This document shows, piece after piece, positions 10,951-21,987 of a stretch of DNA of 64,000 bases. The notes beneath the pieces are model-generated. The model searched no databases and was not told the DNA's origin. It saw only the letters and a program-made list of their open reading frames with translations. Every line of letters begins with the position of its first letter. Position 1 is the stretch's first letter. The translations under genes and the position numbers were made by a program. Where the stretch lies: positions 23,075 through 87,074 of the forward strand of contig PYST01000163.1 of the NCBI GenBank assembly GCA_003049485.1. The letters are read 5' to 3'. Source of the DNA: Ophioceras dolichostomum. Lineage: Eukaryota; Ascomycota; Sordariomycetes; Magnaporthales; Ophioceraceae.

Positions 10951-12852
10951 TCAAGCTTCCTGGCCATACTGGATGCCCAAGCCGACGCGGTTGTCCCGCA
11001 GGCCAGTCAGCCTCAGCCTCTTGGTCGGGCTGGTGGCGAGAGCGTCGCGGTGAGAATGGGCATCGGATGCGCCGCCGCTGAACTTGCGCTTCTCGGTCGC
11101 GAGGAGGCTGCTGCCACCGCCACTTCCCTTGGCCACGGCGCTGGGAAAGAGCTTGCCCTGCAGCCTTGCGCTCTTCTCCGCGCCAGCCGGAGTGGGAGTG
11201 ACGTCACGAGACCCGCCCGCCGAGCTCGCAACATCGAAGCTCTCGCGAGGGTCGCGCCGGAGCATCTCGGACGCGGCCTGGCTGGCCTGGCTCTCATACA
11301 CCTCTTCTTCCTCATCACCGGCGCGGTGGATTCGCGAACTGGACAGGTTGAGTGGCTGGGATTGCGAGTGCGAATGTGAGGCATGAGGACGCTGCGAGGC
11401 CGGTTGAGACATGCGGAATGTCGCCGCGGCAGCGACGGACTGGAGTGCTTGGCGAGCAAGGGCCTCGTTATCATCTGCAGAAATAGTGCTCTCGCGGCTC
11501 TTGCGGCCGTGGTCTTGGCCACGACCCCTGATAGGTGGAGTCTCGGGCACGAAGGTATGGTGGTGTTGTTGATTTTGATGATGATGACCACTGTCTCTGG
11601 GACCGCCGCTCTGGCTGCCGCTACCGCTACCACCATATCGGTGTGGCGGTTCGGACTGCGGCACCAGATCGGCCGAGGGGAGCAGGCTGGCGTATTCGCC
11701 ACGAGGGCGGGATGCCGGGGTGGTCGGCAGCGACGACATCGACTGAACATTGCGGGTGTGCTTGGACGAAGCGCGGTGCGGAGCCGGCCGGTGGCCAGTG
11801 ATGGGAGTGGACGGGGCACTGTTGTTCTCCTGGCTGAGCACCTTGAGCAGCGCCTCGAAAGGCGCCTCGTGGGGCTCTCGGTCGGGACGGCCATCGCCTG
11901 CGGCACGGGGAGCCGACTTGGGCGTCTGGCGCGGAGTGGTCCTGTTGTACTGCACGGGGGTCGATGTGGTGTGTGTTTTCGGTGTCAGCGCGCCGTGAAA
12001 GATGCCACCAGGGCTGCAGAGGATCTGAAAGTGCTCTCGGTTCTCATGCAGCCGGTTTAGGATCATCTCTTTCTCCTCTGCGAGGGTGCCAATCTCGGCA
12101 TCCTTCTGGGCGATGAGCTTCTTGGCCGTCTTGAGTCGTTTCTGCAGTGCCTCGTTCTCCTCGCTCTGTTCCTCATACGTCATCTGCAGTCGATAGTACT
12201 TGGCTTGCAGCGAATCCGTGACAGAGCTGAGCTCTTTCTTCGCCTGCCGTGCATGCTCGGCCATGCGGAGTGCCTCAATTTGGCGACGAGACGAGTCGTG
12301 CTCGACAGCGGCACGCTTGGCGTCATCGCCCGCCTGGATGTATAGCAGTTGATACTGAAGCTTGTAGTGAGCCGTCTCCATCTTCAGTCGCGCGTGCTCG
12401 GCGTTGCTCGCCTGAATCATGGACCGCAGCTCGTCGGCAGAGGCCTCGATGACACGCGTCGGCGAAGGGGGCGCGTACTCGGCGCCGATGGCGGCATCTC
12501 GTCTCGCACTTTCATTCAGACCCGTGATCGGGGGAGACAGGATGCTGGAGTGCTGCGCGCCTAGGAAGTCCGGGACGACGGCGCCACCACCATTGGTTGT
12601 TGGCACCTGTGACGATGGGGGCGGAGTAAGCGATGACGGAATGATGGCCGACGGCGACATGCGGTCGTCGTTGAGTTCGGTCTTGAATGATGTCGCCGGG
12701 TCGATCGGCGACAAAGGGGCCTCGGTGGAAGGCAAGGTGGCCTGCGACGACGAAATAACCACGTCGGCGTCCATTGGTGTGACGGGTCTCACGGGCTCGG
12801 CGACGAGTCCGTTGGGTCCCTGCGAGCCGGAGTCCGATTCGGGCGACGACAT
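10951..12852 (-). CDS. Coiled-coil protein of unknown function
   Basis: Intronless, 633 aa. Residues 1-130 are Ser/Pro/Thr-rich with several SP/TP sites, so likely disordered and phosphorylated. Residues of about 135-275 are a long charged coiled coil (segments such as EEQSEENEALQKRLKTAKKL). The rest is low complexity, with a His-rich patch (HHHQNQQHHHTF), an ETPPIRGRG motif and a basic segment SPTKRLRLTGLRDNRVGLG at the extreme C terminus that resembles a nuclear localisation or short conserved motif. I do not recognise the family; a cytoskeletal or nuclear scaffold is the most I would infer. The intact 1.9-kb frame, codon use and ATG context support a real gene. Confidence 0.8.
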   Translation of the reverse strand: MSSPESDSGSQGPNGLVAEPVRPVTPMDADVVISSSQATLPSTEAPLSPIDPATSFKTELNDDRMSPSAIIPSSLTPPPSSQVPTTNGGGAVVPDFLGAQHSSILSPPITGLNESARRDAAIGAEYAPPSPTRVIEASADELRSMIQASNAEHARLKMETAHYKLQYQLLYIQAGDDAKRAAVEHDSSRRQIEALRMAEHARQAKKELSSVTDSLQAKYYRLQMTYEEQSEENEALQKRLKTAKKLIAQKDAEIGTLAEEKEMILNRLHENREHFQILCSPGGIFHGALTPKTHTTSTPVQYNRTTPRQTPKSAPRAAGDGRPDREPHEAPFEALLKVLSQENNSAPSTPITGHRPAPHRASSKHTRNVQSMSSLPTTPASRPRGEYASLLPSADLVPQSEPPHRYGGSGSGSQSGGPRDSGHHHQNQQHHHTFVPETPPIRGRGQDHGRKSRESTISADDNEALARQALQSVAAAATFRMSQPASQRPHASHSHSQSQPLNLSSSRIHRAGDEEEEVYESQASQAASEMLRRDPRESFDVASSAGGSRDVTPTPAGAEKSARLQGKLFPSAVAKGSGGGSSLLATEKRKFSGGASDAHSHRDALATSPTKRLRLTGLRDNRVGLGIQYGQEA

Positions 12853-14186
12853 GTCGGGCAGGAGGCAGATTTAAAGCGAGCGAAATTCGTAGGGCTTTAA
12901 ACACGCCCAAATATCCAGCAATGAAATCGTGGAAGGGAGGAGGCAATCGAACACCTCCTAACGGTGCGCCGAGGCGGTCGGACGTACGGGCGACGTGGAC
13001 GTACGTGTATGTGTCTCGTGAATCACGCACGACTCGAGGGTTGACCAACAGAGCGTGGGGCGGGGAATCCTCTTCACGGCTAACAATCCTCGATGAGGTC
13101 GAAGAGGAAATGGATGACGACGGAGCAAAGAAAAGGAAGCGGAGGGGCGAGCAGCGGAGCCCACTGATCGTTCCCAGTTCCCAGTTTCACCGACCGCCCG
13201 AGTTTTGAGGTGGAAAAAAATAGGTGAATGATGGGTGGGTGGTGTGAAGGCTGGCAAATCACCAGCAAATGGCTGGCCAGTGGAGATCTCCAGCACATCG
13301 ACGAGACCGGAGTGGTTGCTTGGAGCGACGAGGTGGGAGAACTCGACGTGGACATGGCCAGTGCGCCAATTGAAGGGGCTGGCTCAGCGGATACGGGGCC
13401 CACGCGTCCCGAAAGCGGCATAGCGCGGGTGCAATCTGCCGTCCGCTACCGCCCAACCTCGAGGGTCCCTGTCTCAGCTCTCGTTGAGATCAAGCTTCAA
13501 TTCAGTTGTGCCTTGTCGTTTTAACTGAGGGTAAAACATTCTGTAGTATTTATTCAGATGTTCCTTCAAGGTGTCTCTATGACTGGATATTACCTGCTTG
13601 CGATTCAATGCACGTCTAATTCGATTGATGACCTTGTCCCGGCATGCACTCAAGAAAGTCGAAGGTAGAGAGGGGCAACGCCGAGACCGAATTGTGACTG
13701 GAGCATCCGTGCAACCCCCTTATTACCTCGTGCAGTGTCGGCACGGCATGTCTGTATGTCTTCGACAGCAGAGGCACAAGCAGCTTGATAACGGGAGGCC
13801 CGAGATACCTTGCATTCCCAGGAGACTGTCGAGTCTGCTCGAGGCAGCAAGCTAGATCAGCGGGAACTATGCGATCACCAGAGATCTTTGGTTGGATTGG
13901 AACTTGAAGCCAATGCCGTCGGCCAAGGCCGTATGAATCATTCTTAATCATGGGTGGGCTTGCGGAATATCGCACCCCGCATCCAGAGATTATCTTCAAT
14001 CTCTCGTCTCTTATAAGAAGAAGAGAAGGAGAAGCAGCAGCTCAGTTGACCATCGAGGTACTGGCGATTTTTCCTACTCATTCACATCTAGCGCTCTAGT
14101 CTGGAAGTTCCTTCCTCGGCTTCCGTTTCGGCTTCCGTACCTAGCCTTCCAAATTCCATTTCAACCAACCATCGAAGTGATCACCG
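12853..14186. other. divergent promoter region, no gene seen
   Basis: Lies between the divergent coiled-coil and acyltransferase genes. Overlapping ORFs of up to 178 codons have no domains. Confidence 0.45.
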
Positions 14187-15611
14187 ATGGATCCATCAGC
14201 AGACATTCGCGCCGAGGACGGCGACGAAGGGTTCGCCCTCGACATCATCGGACAACAAAAGCTTCTCCAGATATACACACAAATAACGCTATGCTTCGGC
14301 GTCCCAGACGAGTCATTGCATGCATCAATCATTAGCACACTGAAGAAAGGTCTGGAGCGAACAGCATCAGCCTTGCCGTGGCTCCCAGGGCAGATCGTTA
14401 CCAAGGATGGCATTCCCACTATCCGGCCTCTGTCGGATAGTCTTATACTGGTTGTGAAGGATCTCACCCACGATGCCTCTGCCCCAACCATGGGCGCCCT
14501 GCGGCAGCAAAGATTCCCCATGAGTATCCTGGACGAGGGTCTCCTCACATACCGCAAGACGCTTCCGGGACCCATCGACGGCCCGGCCGAGGCGTTCTCT
14601 GTCCAAGCCGTCTTCATCAGGGACGGTCTTCTGCTCACGTTCACGGGCGCCCACAACGTCATGGACATGATGGGCCAGTATCAGATCCTCCATCTTATCG
14701 ACAAGGCTTGCCGCGGGATCGAGTTCACCCCTGAAGAGTTGAGCTCGGCCAACCTGCAGAGAGACACCCTCGTCCCCCTTTTCGACGAGTCGTACATCCC
14801 GGGCCCGGAACTTGAGAACCAGTTTGTCAAGCCCCAAAAGCCTGCCCCTGCTCCCGACGGTACACCTGCCGTTGAACCGCCGCCACCCACGCCGTGGAGC
14901 TGGGCCTGCTTCACCTTCACCGCCGAGTCTCTCCGCGCGTTAAAAGCCCTCGCCACAAGCACCCTCCCGGCCGCCGGCCCCACCAATTTCATCTCCACAG
15001 ACGACGCCCTCACCGCTTTCATCTGGCAGTCCTTCACCCGCGCTCGCCTCCCGCACCTGCTCGCAGACCCGTCACGGAAGGTCGTCAAGATGACTCGCGC
15101 CGTCGACGTGCGCAGCTGCCTCGGCGTCCCTGCCACGTACACGGGCGTGATGCAGAACCTCGCTCTTCACACGCAGCCCATCTCCGACGCGATAGAGCCA
15201 GCGAACCTCGGCTCCATAGCCGCGGACATGCGCGCCGCCCTGGCTCTGAAGGACAGCACGCCCAAAGACGGCCGGTGGGATCTGGCATCGCACACGCGCG
15301 CGCTAGCGACCGCCACGGCACGCACGGCGGACAAGGCCAGCGTCACCTTCACGGCCGCGCTGGACCTGGATGCGGACATCATGATCAGCTCGTGGGCCAA
15401 GGTGGGCTGCTACGACCTCGACTTCGGCTTCGGCCTGGGCAAGCCCGAGGCTGTGTGCCGGCCCCGGTTCGACGTCGTGCCGAGCCTGATCTACTTCATG
15501 CCTCGGGACCGAGCAGGCGGCGTCGCGGTCACTGCGTGCCTCCGGGACGACGAGATCGCGGCGCTACGCGAAGACGCCCCGTTCGCCAAGCACGCTGTCT
15601 ACGTTGGTTGA
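14187..15611 (+). CDS. BAHD-type O-acyltransferase, trichothecene acetyltransferase-like
   Basis: Intronless, 474 aa. It transfers an acyl group from CoA to a hydroxyl or amine. The catalytic HxxxD motif is HNVMD at about residues 156-160, preceded by hydrophobic strands (LLLTFTGA). The structural DFGWG motif appears as DFGFG at about residue 412. Both are at the spacing expected for fungal members related to trichothecene 3-O-acetyltransferase and other secondary-metabolite acyltransferases. An insertion of Pro/Ala residues (about 225-240) probably corresponds to the crossover loop. No signal peptide or membrane segment, so cytosolic. No polyketide synthase, NRPS or terpene synthase gene lies in the window, so the substrate cannot be inferred and membership in a biosynthetic cluster is not supported. 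Confidence 0.88.
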   Translation: MDPSADIRAEDGDEGFALDIIGQQKLLQIYTQITLCFGVPDESLHASIISTLKKGLERTASALPWLPGQIVTKDGIPTIRPLSDSLILVVKDLTHDASAPTMGALRQQRFPMSILDEGLLTYRKTLPGPIDGPAEAFSVQAVFIRDGLLLTFTGAHNVMDMMGQYQILHLIDKACRGIEFTPEELSSANLQRDTLVPLFDESYIPGPELENQFVKPQKPAPAPDGTPAVEPPPPTPWSWACFTFTAESLRALKALATSTLPAAGPTNFISTDDALTAFIWQSFTRARLPHLLADPSRKVVKMTRAVDVRSCLGVPATYTGVMQNLALHTQPISDAIEPANLGSIAADMRAALALKDSTPKDGRWDLASHTRALATATARTADKASVTFTAALDLDADIMISSWAKVGCYDLDFGFGLGKPEAVCRPRFDVVPSLIYFMPRDRAGGVAVTACLRDDEIAALREDAPFAKHAVYVG

Positions 15612-16140
15612 GACGGCTTCGACCCTGTAGCGAGGTGTGTCATCCTCACAGGCTGAGGCGCTGTGCTGCTCCAGCGTGAGAGACATGTTGGGGTAATGTA
15701 AGAAAGAGGCTAGGTTTTTGGGCCCCAGTTGACAGGAGTAGTAATAAGTATAGAGGCCCTTCTATATCGCGGCAGAGGAAGACAACTATAGACAACTCAC
15801 TAGGTTCTGAGGCGCACTCTCTTTACAATCTAACTGTGATCTTTGACGATGACAGCGCATTGTCTCCGTTGGGCCTTCGGCCGGCTGTGGTCTTCAAGCA
15901 ATGTCCTCCCCACAGGGTTTCACTATGAGTCCAAATAATTAGCATAGTATTTGGTTGATTAAAAATTAAACACTAACATGAATCTGAGCTGCGTGCTCGT
16001 AGTACTAGCCGACCCCCCTTCTCTCTCCCCCTTTCTCTCTCCCCCCTTCTCTCTCCCCCTCTCTCCCCCCTCTCTCCCCCTGCTATCGCCACACATGCCT
16101 CCATCCCTTTGGGCGTAGTCACTTACTACAAGGGAGCGCT
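15612..16140. other. spacer with polypyrimidine tract
   Basis: 3' region of the acyltransferase and of the convergent SRR1-like gene. The only notable feature is the C/T tract listed separately. Confidence 0.5.
16013..16081 (+). repeat. C/T-only polypyrimidine tract
   Basis: About 69 bases of almost pure C and T built from irregular CTCTCTCCCCC units, located just downstream of the SRR1-like stop codon. Purine-free mirror-like composition could form triplex (H-DNA); this is inferred from composition only. Confidence 0.9.
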
Positions 16141-17710
16141 CTATGTACGAAAGAAGCGACTGGGGATCTTCGGGCCATCTGACAACACCCTATTTTTCCA
16201 CGCATCCTTCTGTCGTCCCTCTATCTCCTCAAGCTCGTCCAAGCTCATATCGGCGTACAAGGCCCCGAGCATCGCGTTCACATCCGTAAATTCAGACTCG
16301 CCCTTGGCCACGCACAAAGAGAAGCGCCCTCCGAAGCAGTTGCGTTCGTACTTGTCGGCCGGCTCCTCGAACGAGTGCTCGAAATACTCCAAGCCAGTAA
16401 TCCCCGAACTCAGGATCTTGTCAACCCATCTGGGGATCAAAAGCGAGGATCGCGGGGGCTACTATACGGGGAGAGAGTTAGACATATAATGTATCAGTCA
16501 GGTGCCGGGTAAGGCCAAGTTGATGGAAAGTGCATATGCAATGCTGGGGAGGGGCTTACGGCATTGGCCCTGGCAGATCGATTCCCTTGAGGACGCCTTC
16601 GGTATGACGAAACCAGGTTACCTCGCCGCCTCTGACGCGTGAGTCGTCCCACAGAGGGAACAATGTGGAAGATGGGTCCATGATGGCGGCTGGCCGGCAC
16701 ACGCCCAGGACGGCGGTCAGGTAAACGTAGTGTCCAGAGCCGTCGTAGAGCACCGTTCTCTCGTCGACGAGTGAGAGCACGTCCCGGGGATCTCGGCTAG
16801 CCTGTACTCTCGGCTCCATCTCACCCATGCCCTTGATCTCGACATCTGTATAGCCGTGATCCCAGGCATATATCTGGATGTCCGGGTCGCATCCATTGCG
16901 CTTCCACAGAGTCTCCCGGAGAGCCCCGTACAGCTCTGTGGCAGCGGCGAGCTTCCCATAGGCCACCTGCATGGGGCACGCAAAAATTTCGCGATGGCCA
17001 ATGTCGAGATCCTCGTTTTCTTTCGTTTTGGTGTAGTTGTCTGGATCGAGGAAAGAATCGGCAAGCCTGGTCCAGCAATGCACCGTCGTGCCGAGCCCCA
17101 TGCACACTATCTTGCTGATAGGCTTGTCAAATCTGATTCGCAGGATGTCATATCGTATAGTGCTGGCGAAGTCGGAAAGCCACCTCCGACTGAACTGGTC
17201 CCATCCGAGAATCCAGTGGTTGACAGTCAATTCAGGGTCGCCCCAATACCCCGGATCGTAGCGCACGAGGGCGTCAATAGCACTAGAAGGCACGAAGACA
17301 GTCGACTACTATTAGCAAGGCTTTCAGAAGAAAGGGAAGGACATTCCCACGACTTCGCAAAAACAATTTAATTTAAGGTAATTGGGTGCTCACTCGTCGG
17401 ACGGGAAGGGCGGGCCGTCGAAATGGCATGATGCTATCTTTCTCAAACCTCTCAACCGTGGAAAGGCGCCGGTTTCATAGCGCAAGATCGCGTTGAACCA
17501 GCGCTGAACTGCTTCCTTGCGCTCCTCTTTGCTCAGGGTGGCGAGTTCATCAAGCTTGGGAACTTGGAGGGAGCCAGGTCTGCGAAGAGCCTCGACTATC
17601 TGCTCCTTTGTCACGGAGGGGTCGTAGGTCCGCATACGAAACTGGTGGTCTTCCGTGCCCGTCGCCGTGGGGTGTGGAACAAGTCTGGCAGCATTCTCGG
17701 CGATAGACAT
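16141..17710 (-). CDS. SRR1-like domain protein
   Basis: Exons 17710-17394, 17282-16560 and 16429-16141 give 442 aa. Donors are GTGAGC and GTAAGC. Intron 2 has a CTAAC branch point, and phases 2 and 2 match across both junctions. The core around residues 150-360 has KIVCMGLGT, then a segment QVAYGKLAAATELY, then IYAWDHGYTDVE and MDPSSTLFPLW. This is the arrangement of the SRR1-like domain (nucleotide-binding-like first strand, then an aspartate-containing Y.D-GYT motif). SRR1 proteins affect circadian or stress signalling in plants and yeast; the biochemical role is unknown. The N-terminal 105 residues carry no recognised domain. Intron 1 was placed by phase: an alternative acceptor 9-12 bases upstream would break the frame or meet a stop. 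Confidence 0.78.
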
Positions 17711-18705
17711 GACCTTCCCTTTGCTTTTATATGGAGTGGAGGCCAGGACCTTGTCAACATACTCCTTGCAGAAGTCCTAGAACTCCTCATCGCTCGAGAG
17801 GCGTTTGCCTTCCACAGGAGATTGAAAATATCTAGACATCTCGGCGCCAATGGTCGAGGAGCTCGAACGACAACGGGGAGAGGGCTTGGGACTGCGGCTG
17901 GCTCGAATGGTTCATATCAAGTGTCTAGACTGTGACCTTGCATGAGCGGGTGTTGGAGATAGGAGAGGTACCATTCGGCATAAGAAGGGATCTGACAGAA
18001 AGGGGGTCTACCTCCCTTTTTATGCTTGTCGCCGGTCCCTTTTAGTTACCACAAGCCTCTTGGCGAGAGTTTCCGAGTAGGCTCGTGACAGTGCCTGCAG
18101 GTCTATTTGCTCTCTGTCAGGATTCACGACGCTACTCTGTTGATTTACGGCAGGAAATAGCAAGAAACTGTCATGTGAGATTCCATAATTGAAGGCTCCA
18201 CCAGCTGGCCGAAGCTTAAGCAATGCTTTCGGAGGTATTCAAGGAGACAAGATAGACCACCGAATAAAGGTTTATTCTGAGAAACCGGTCGTGACCTGTT
18301 AACTTAGCAAGTGACGCTCCGTTGAGATGTAGCGCGTGCTCATGAGCTAGGAGCATACCTGACAGATTGTGGTCATTCTGAATCACCAAGGAATCCCGTT
18401 TGGAAGCGGCTCGGACTTGAAGAGGCTCAAGCCTTAGTTGATGCCAAGTGATGAAGGTTGGAGTCGACGAGATGCGGTAGCTCAACGGTTGAGAATGTAT
18501 AGAAAAGCCCAGTAGGGAAGTGGTTCAACTTTTCTATTCGGTCACCTAACTGGCTAGCCCCTGAGATTTTCTTGTAAAGAATTCCAGTTACACCCAAATA
18601 CCCGCAAGCAGCGCTACCTCACTTGGCCCCCGAACTCCTGGAAGCAAGAATTGAACCCCACTCTCTACATGGCCCGAAAAGGGGAAACTCACTGCTCCAA
18701 AATCA
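17711..18705. other. spacer, no gene; tRNA-like remnants possible
   Basis: No supported coding sequence. Around 18475-18535 there is an A-box-like TAGCTCAACGG followed about 45 bases later by a B-box-like GGTTCAACTTT, but no complete cloverleaf could be folded by eye. Confidence 0.4.
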
Positions 18706-20031
18706 TCAAGACTCACTGCCAGACACACTCTTCGGCATGCTTGGCCTGAGCCTCGAGTCACAGGTGCCCGGGTCAGCAACCACATCAGCCCAGTCACCCA
18801 GCCACGCCTCGATCTGGTGACGCAGCTTCCCCGACGCCTGCTCGCTCAAATTCCGGTACGCACCCGGCCGCATGGCCTCGAGCAGGCCCTGGCCGGCCAT
18901 CTCGGCGAAGTGCTCGGCCCAGCTGACGCGCGAGTACCACGTGGCGACGGCCTCGTCGCTCTTCTCAGCGTCCCGCCAGTGCGTCGTCGACGAGTAGTGC
19001 GGGGCTTTCGCGGTGGCGCCGTGGCCCGAGAACATGGCGGCTGCGGACGGGCTGGAGACGAACCACGGCCGCCGCAGGTTCGCCGACTGCTGCTTCTTGC
19101 GCGTTATGCTGTCGTAGTACGACGCGTCCAGGATGTGCGAGGCCTCGTGCGCGAGGATCCGAAGCTTCCAGCAGCACGGGCGCACAGCGATGTCGCCGCT
19201 CGAGCTCCAGGCGACGACTCCGTCGTTTGGGAGCTGGGGCGGAAGGCCGATCACAGATCTAGGTTGGTGATGCGTCACTGGTTAGTGAGTCTTTCTCTCG
19301 AAGGGGCCCGCGGCGTGCTGGTGGCATACAAAGGGCAAAAGCGAGACGAGACCTACCGGACGAGCTCTCGCATGCGAACGGGCAATCTACCGAAAATCTA
19401 GAAAAGACATGGAGGCGAAAGATGAAGTTAGAATCCGCTGTCTCTCGTGATGTCTCTCGTGATGTCTCTCGTGATGTCTCTCGTGATGTCTCTCGTGATG
19501 ATCACTGAAAACATCGCTGACACGAACCTGGGCCATATCGTCGATGGAGATTCCCGCGTTATCGTGCCTACAGAAGGCCCACGGGACGTCGCAGTCGTCG
19601 TAAGTCACCTAGCTCAACACCAGCAGCCGGTCAGACTCCTAGAACGCTTTTCCCATAGACTCGATTCCATGGGCCCAATCTCCCATCATGGACCAACTTA
19701 CGTTGTACACGCTGTACTTCATCTCGGCCTTTGAGCTGTCGCTCCTGAAAATCTCGCCGCAGTTCTCCGGCAGCTTCCCGGCTTCCCACTGCACTTTGTT
19801 GAACGCTGGGCGGGTCGGTAGGACGTCTTTCATGGCGTCCTCCACCTCGACTGATGGGTCCAGCCAGGGCTTGCCGTATTCGCCCTGGAGCTCCAGCCTT
19901 GGATCGTCGCCTTTGAACCGTCCGAGAGGACCTGGATCGAGGACGGTGCGGGCCGACGCGGGTACGGCGACGAGCGTACTCCAGAGAAGGAGCAGCCCGG
20001 CCTGGCGCAGATTTCTTATGACTAGAGGCAT
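18706..20031 (-). CDS. con-13-like secreted protein with HExxH motif
   Basis: Exons 20031-19702, 19608-19528, 19397-19357 and 19258-18706 give 334 aa. The signal peptide is MPLVIRNLRQAGLLLLWSTL plus VAVPASA. The conserved block YDDCDVPWAFCRH (residues of about 113-125) and FGRLPVRMRELVRSVIGLP, followed by HEASHILD (residues 188-195), match the Neurospora conidiation-specific Con-13 family as I know it. The HExxH motif (HEASH) plus a downstream WAEHFAEM glutamate gives a gluzincin-like zinc site, so a secreted metallopeptidase-like role is plausible but unproven. All four exons join in frame (phases 0, 0, 2). Intron 3 has the branch ACTAAC. Intron 2 contains a 12-bp minisatellite. A TATTTAAA on the minus strand at 20210-20217 may be its TATA element. 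Confidence 0.85.
19441..19500 (+). repeat. Five perfect 12-bp repeats inside an intron
   Basis: Exactly five copies of TCTCTCGTGATG fill 60 of the 130 bases of intron 2 in the con-13-like gene. Because the unit is 12 bp, copy-number changes keep the reading frame if the intron is retained; the minus strand would then read HHER repeats. Confidence 0.95.
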
Positions 20032-21096
20032 AGTCGGATGTCTAGATAGTGATGATGAAGATGTGGATCGGGTGGTTAGGGCGAGAGTGACGCGAGATTT
20101 GTTCACAGAAGAGGTCTTGAGAGAAAGAATTTTTGCAACAGAGGTTCTCCAAAAATGGAAGGTTCTATTCAGTCTTGACATGTTGAAGCCATGGAGGCCA
20201 AGTAATGGCTTTAAATACAACCGTTGAAGCAAACCACGGAAGCTGCCTGTCGGTCTACCTATCCGCCTACCTACCTACACAGTTAGATATCTCGGTGAAT
20301 CACAGTCCAGCCACGTTCTGGACCGCCGTCGCCGCCCACAAGCGCCGGGCCACGAGCGCTGGTACTCGGCCACAGATCAGAAAACAACATAATCCACCCC
20401 AGTCGCCTGGCACTGACAGTGAGTGAGCACGGGAAGCCACGTAGTATGCGCGCACTTGTGGATGGATAGGCACACGAGATCATGTTTTGTGCACATACTA
20501 GTCGTAGTTCAAGAGGGGGGTGGCAAGGCCAGGTGCCGACAATGCCGGTATTTTTGGGCCTGCGTCCCTTCCGAGGTGAGCATCCGCGTCTGTGTCTCCG
20601 GAGCCCATGCGGAGATCCTCTGGTCGTGTCTCCTCCCTTATTCCCCTACCATGTGGCGGTGCACACAACACTGGCGCTTGTGATATGGTCGAGTACCACT
20701 GGATAGGTAGTAAAAAAGGACTCTTGTCACACACATTGTAACCACGGGCAGAGGAGATAAATGGTTGAGGATTCCAACGTAGTAGTTGTCAATGAACTCA
20801 TATCTGTGAAGTGGCATGGTTACCCTTTTGGGAAATAAGACGGCCGTTTGCCGCATTTCATTGGCTGGGCTCCACCCATCACAACTGATTCTCCCCCATG
20901 ACTGATGATGACCTCTGTTGATGAGAACCTGTGCTAGGATGAACTAGGGAATATACATGCCACTCGATCAATGAGTTTCAAAAACCTCTGAGTCGCTGAT
21001 CAATCTGCCAGTCGCATCGCAGACGTTTTACAAATTCCACCGTCTCTTCCGTGTCGCCCGTTACCGATTCAAAAGGTTGATGCTGACAATGCTGCT
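20032..21096. other. spacer, no gene seen
   Basis: Promoter side of the con-13-like gene and 3' side of the following membrane-protein gene. Short ORFs only. Confidence 0.5.
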
Positions 21097-21987
21097 TTAG
21101 TTGGGCGACGTTGCAGCCCTTCTTTGCTGTTGCAGGATCTTCTGGACTTCTTCGTCATCAAACACCTCACAGAAGACGCTTTTATCTCGTGGCTTAGACG
21201 GCTCTTGGGCTCTGAGTGCTATTGGTCTTTCCGATGTGCCACCGGTGCCGGCCTCGAGCTGGTTGTGCCGCCGGGTAGCCGCAGGGTCCGCAGGCCCCGC
21301 AGGCCTCTGAGTGCTGGGCTGAGGGTGCCTGCCGCTGTTGTGGTCCGCAGTCTCAGCCGCATTCCGCCGGGATGAGGCACGGCGACGGCCTTCCGCCATA
21401 GTATCTGCACGTCTTGAGTAGGCCGCTGGGGGAGCCTGAGGAGGAGGCAGAGGAGGTTGGGTTTTGTTTCCGAGGGCGTGCTTTTCCGCTAGCTTAGTCC
21501 TCGTAGGTGGCAGCGCTGGACGCCTGTATGTAGCAGGGATCGGGGCAGGCGCAGTAGTAGGCATGTTGGCCCTCCTGCTCCGATAGACAGCTTTATCGGC
21601 GCCGATCTGGTCAAGTCCAACGCCATCTTGGCGCCCAGGCTTGTTTCTCGCGTCTGAACTGCGGCAGATGATCATCGCGTTGATCAGGAGCGAGAATGGA
21701 AGGAGTGGCCAAAAGACAACTGTAGCTGTGACCCACAGCACCGAATTGCAGTCATTGCTTAACTTGCACCAGCCGGCCAGTGGACGGACCCAACGAGGGG
21801 GATAATTCTGAAGCTTTGTACGCCAGAAAAGCAGACCAAGTGCGACCGCAGCACCGAAGACGAGATACGTGACAGTTAATCCAATGATCAGGGAGCGATC
21901 TTCGGCACCCGGTGATCCGTTCTGACTTTCGGGTGCCTTAGTTGATGTTGCCGTTGCTGTTTGGGAGGTGCCTGTTGGGGGCAACAT
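21097..21987 (-). CDS. Two-TM membrane protein of unknown function
   Basis: Intronless, 296 aa. A Thr/Ser/Gly-rich N terminus is followed by two hydrophobic segments: LIIGLTVTYLVFGAAVALGL at about residues 33-52, and a second starting at SVLWVTATVVFWPLLPFSLL, about residues 82-101. The remaining 190 residues are polar, rich in Pro, Arg and Ala, and end near VFDDEEVQKILQQQRR. Topology is probably two TM helices with a long cytosolic tail. No family was recognised. The next gene upstream encodes another small two-TM protein in the same orientation with a similar C...VLWP second helix, so the two may be distant relatives. Confidence 0.68.
   Translation of the reverse strand: MLPPTGTSQTATATSTKAPESQNGSPGAEDRSLIIGLTVTYLVFGAAVALGLLFWRTKLQNYPPRWVRPLAGWCKLSNDCNSVLWVTATVVFWPLLPFSLLINAMIICRSSDARNKPGRQDGVGLDQIGADKAVYRSRRANMPTTAPAPIPATYRRPALPPTRTKLAEKHALGNKTQPPLPPPQAPPAAYSRRADTMAEGRRRASSRRNAAETADHNSGRHPQPSTQRPAGPADPAATRRHNQLEAGTGGTSERPIALRAQEPSKPRDKSVFCEVFDDEEVQKILQQQRRAATSPN

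Noticed and set aside
18590..18720. Minus-strand tRNA-like GGTTCAATTC
   Set aside because: No matching acceptor or anticodon stem; it overlaps the end of the con-13-like gene.
19441..19500. CRISPR-like short repeats
   Set aside because: Direct tandem 12-mers without spacers in a eukaryotic intron.
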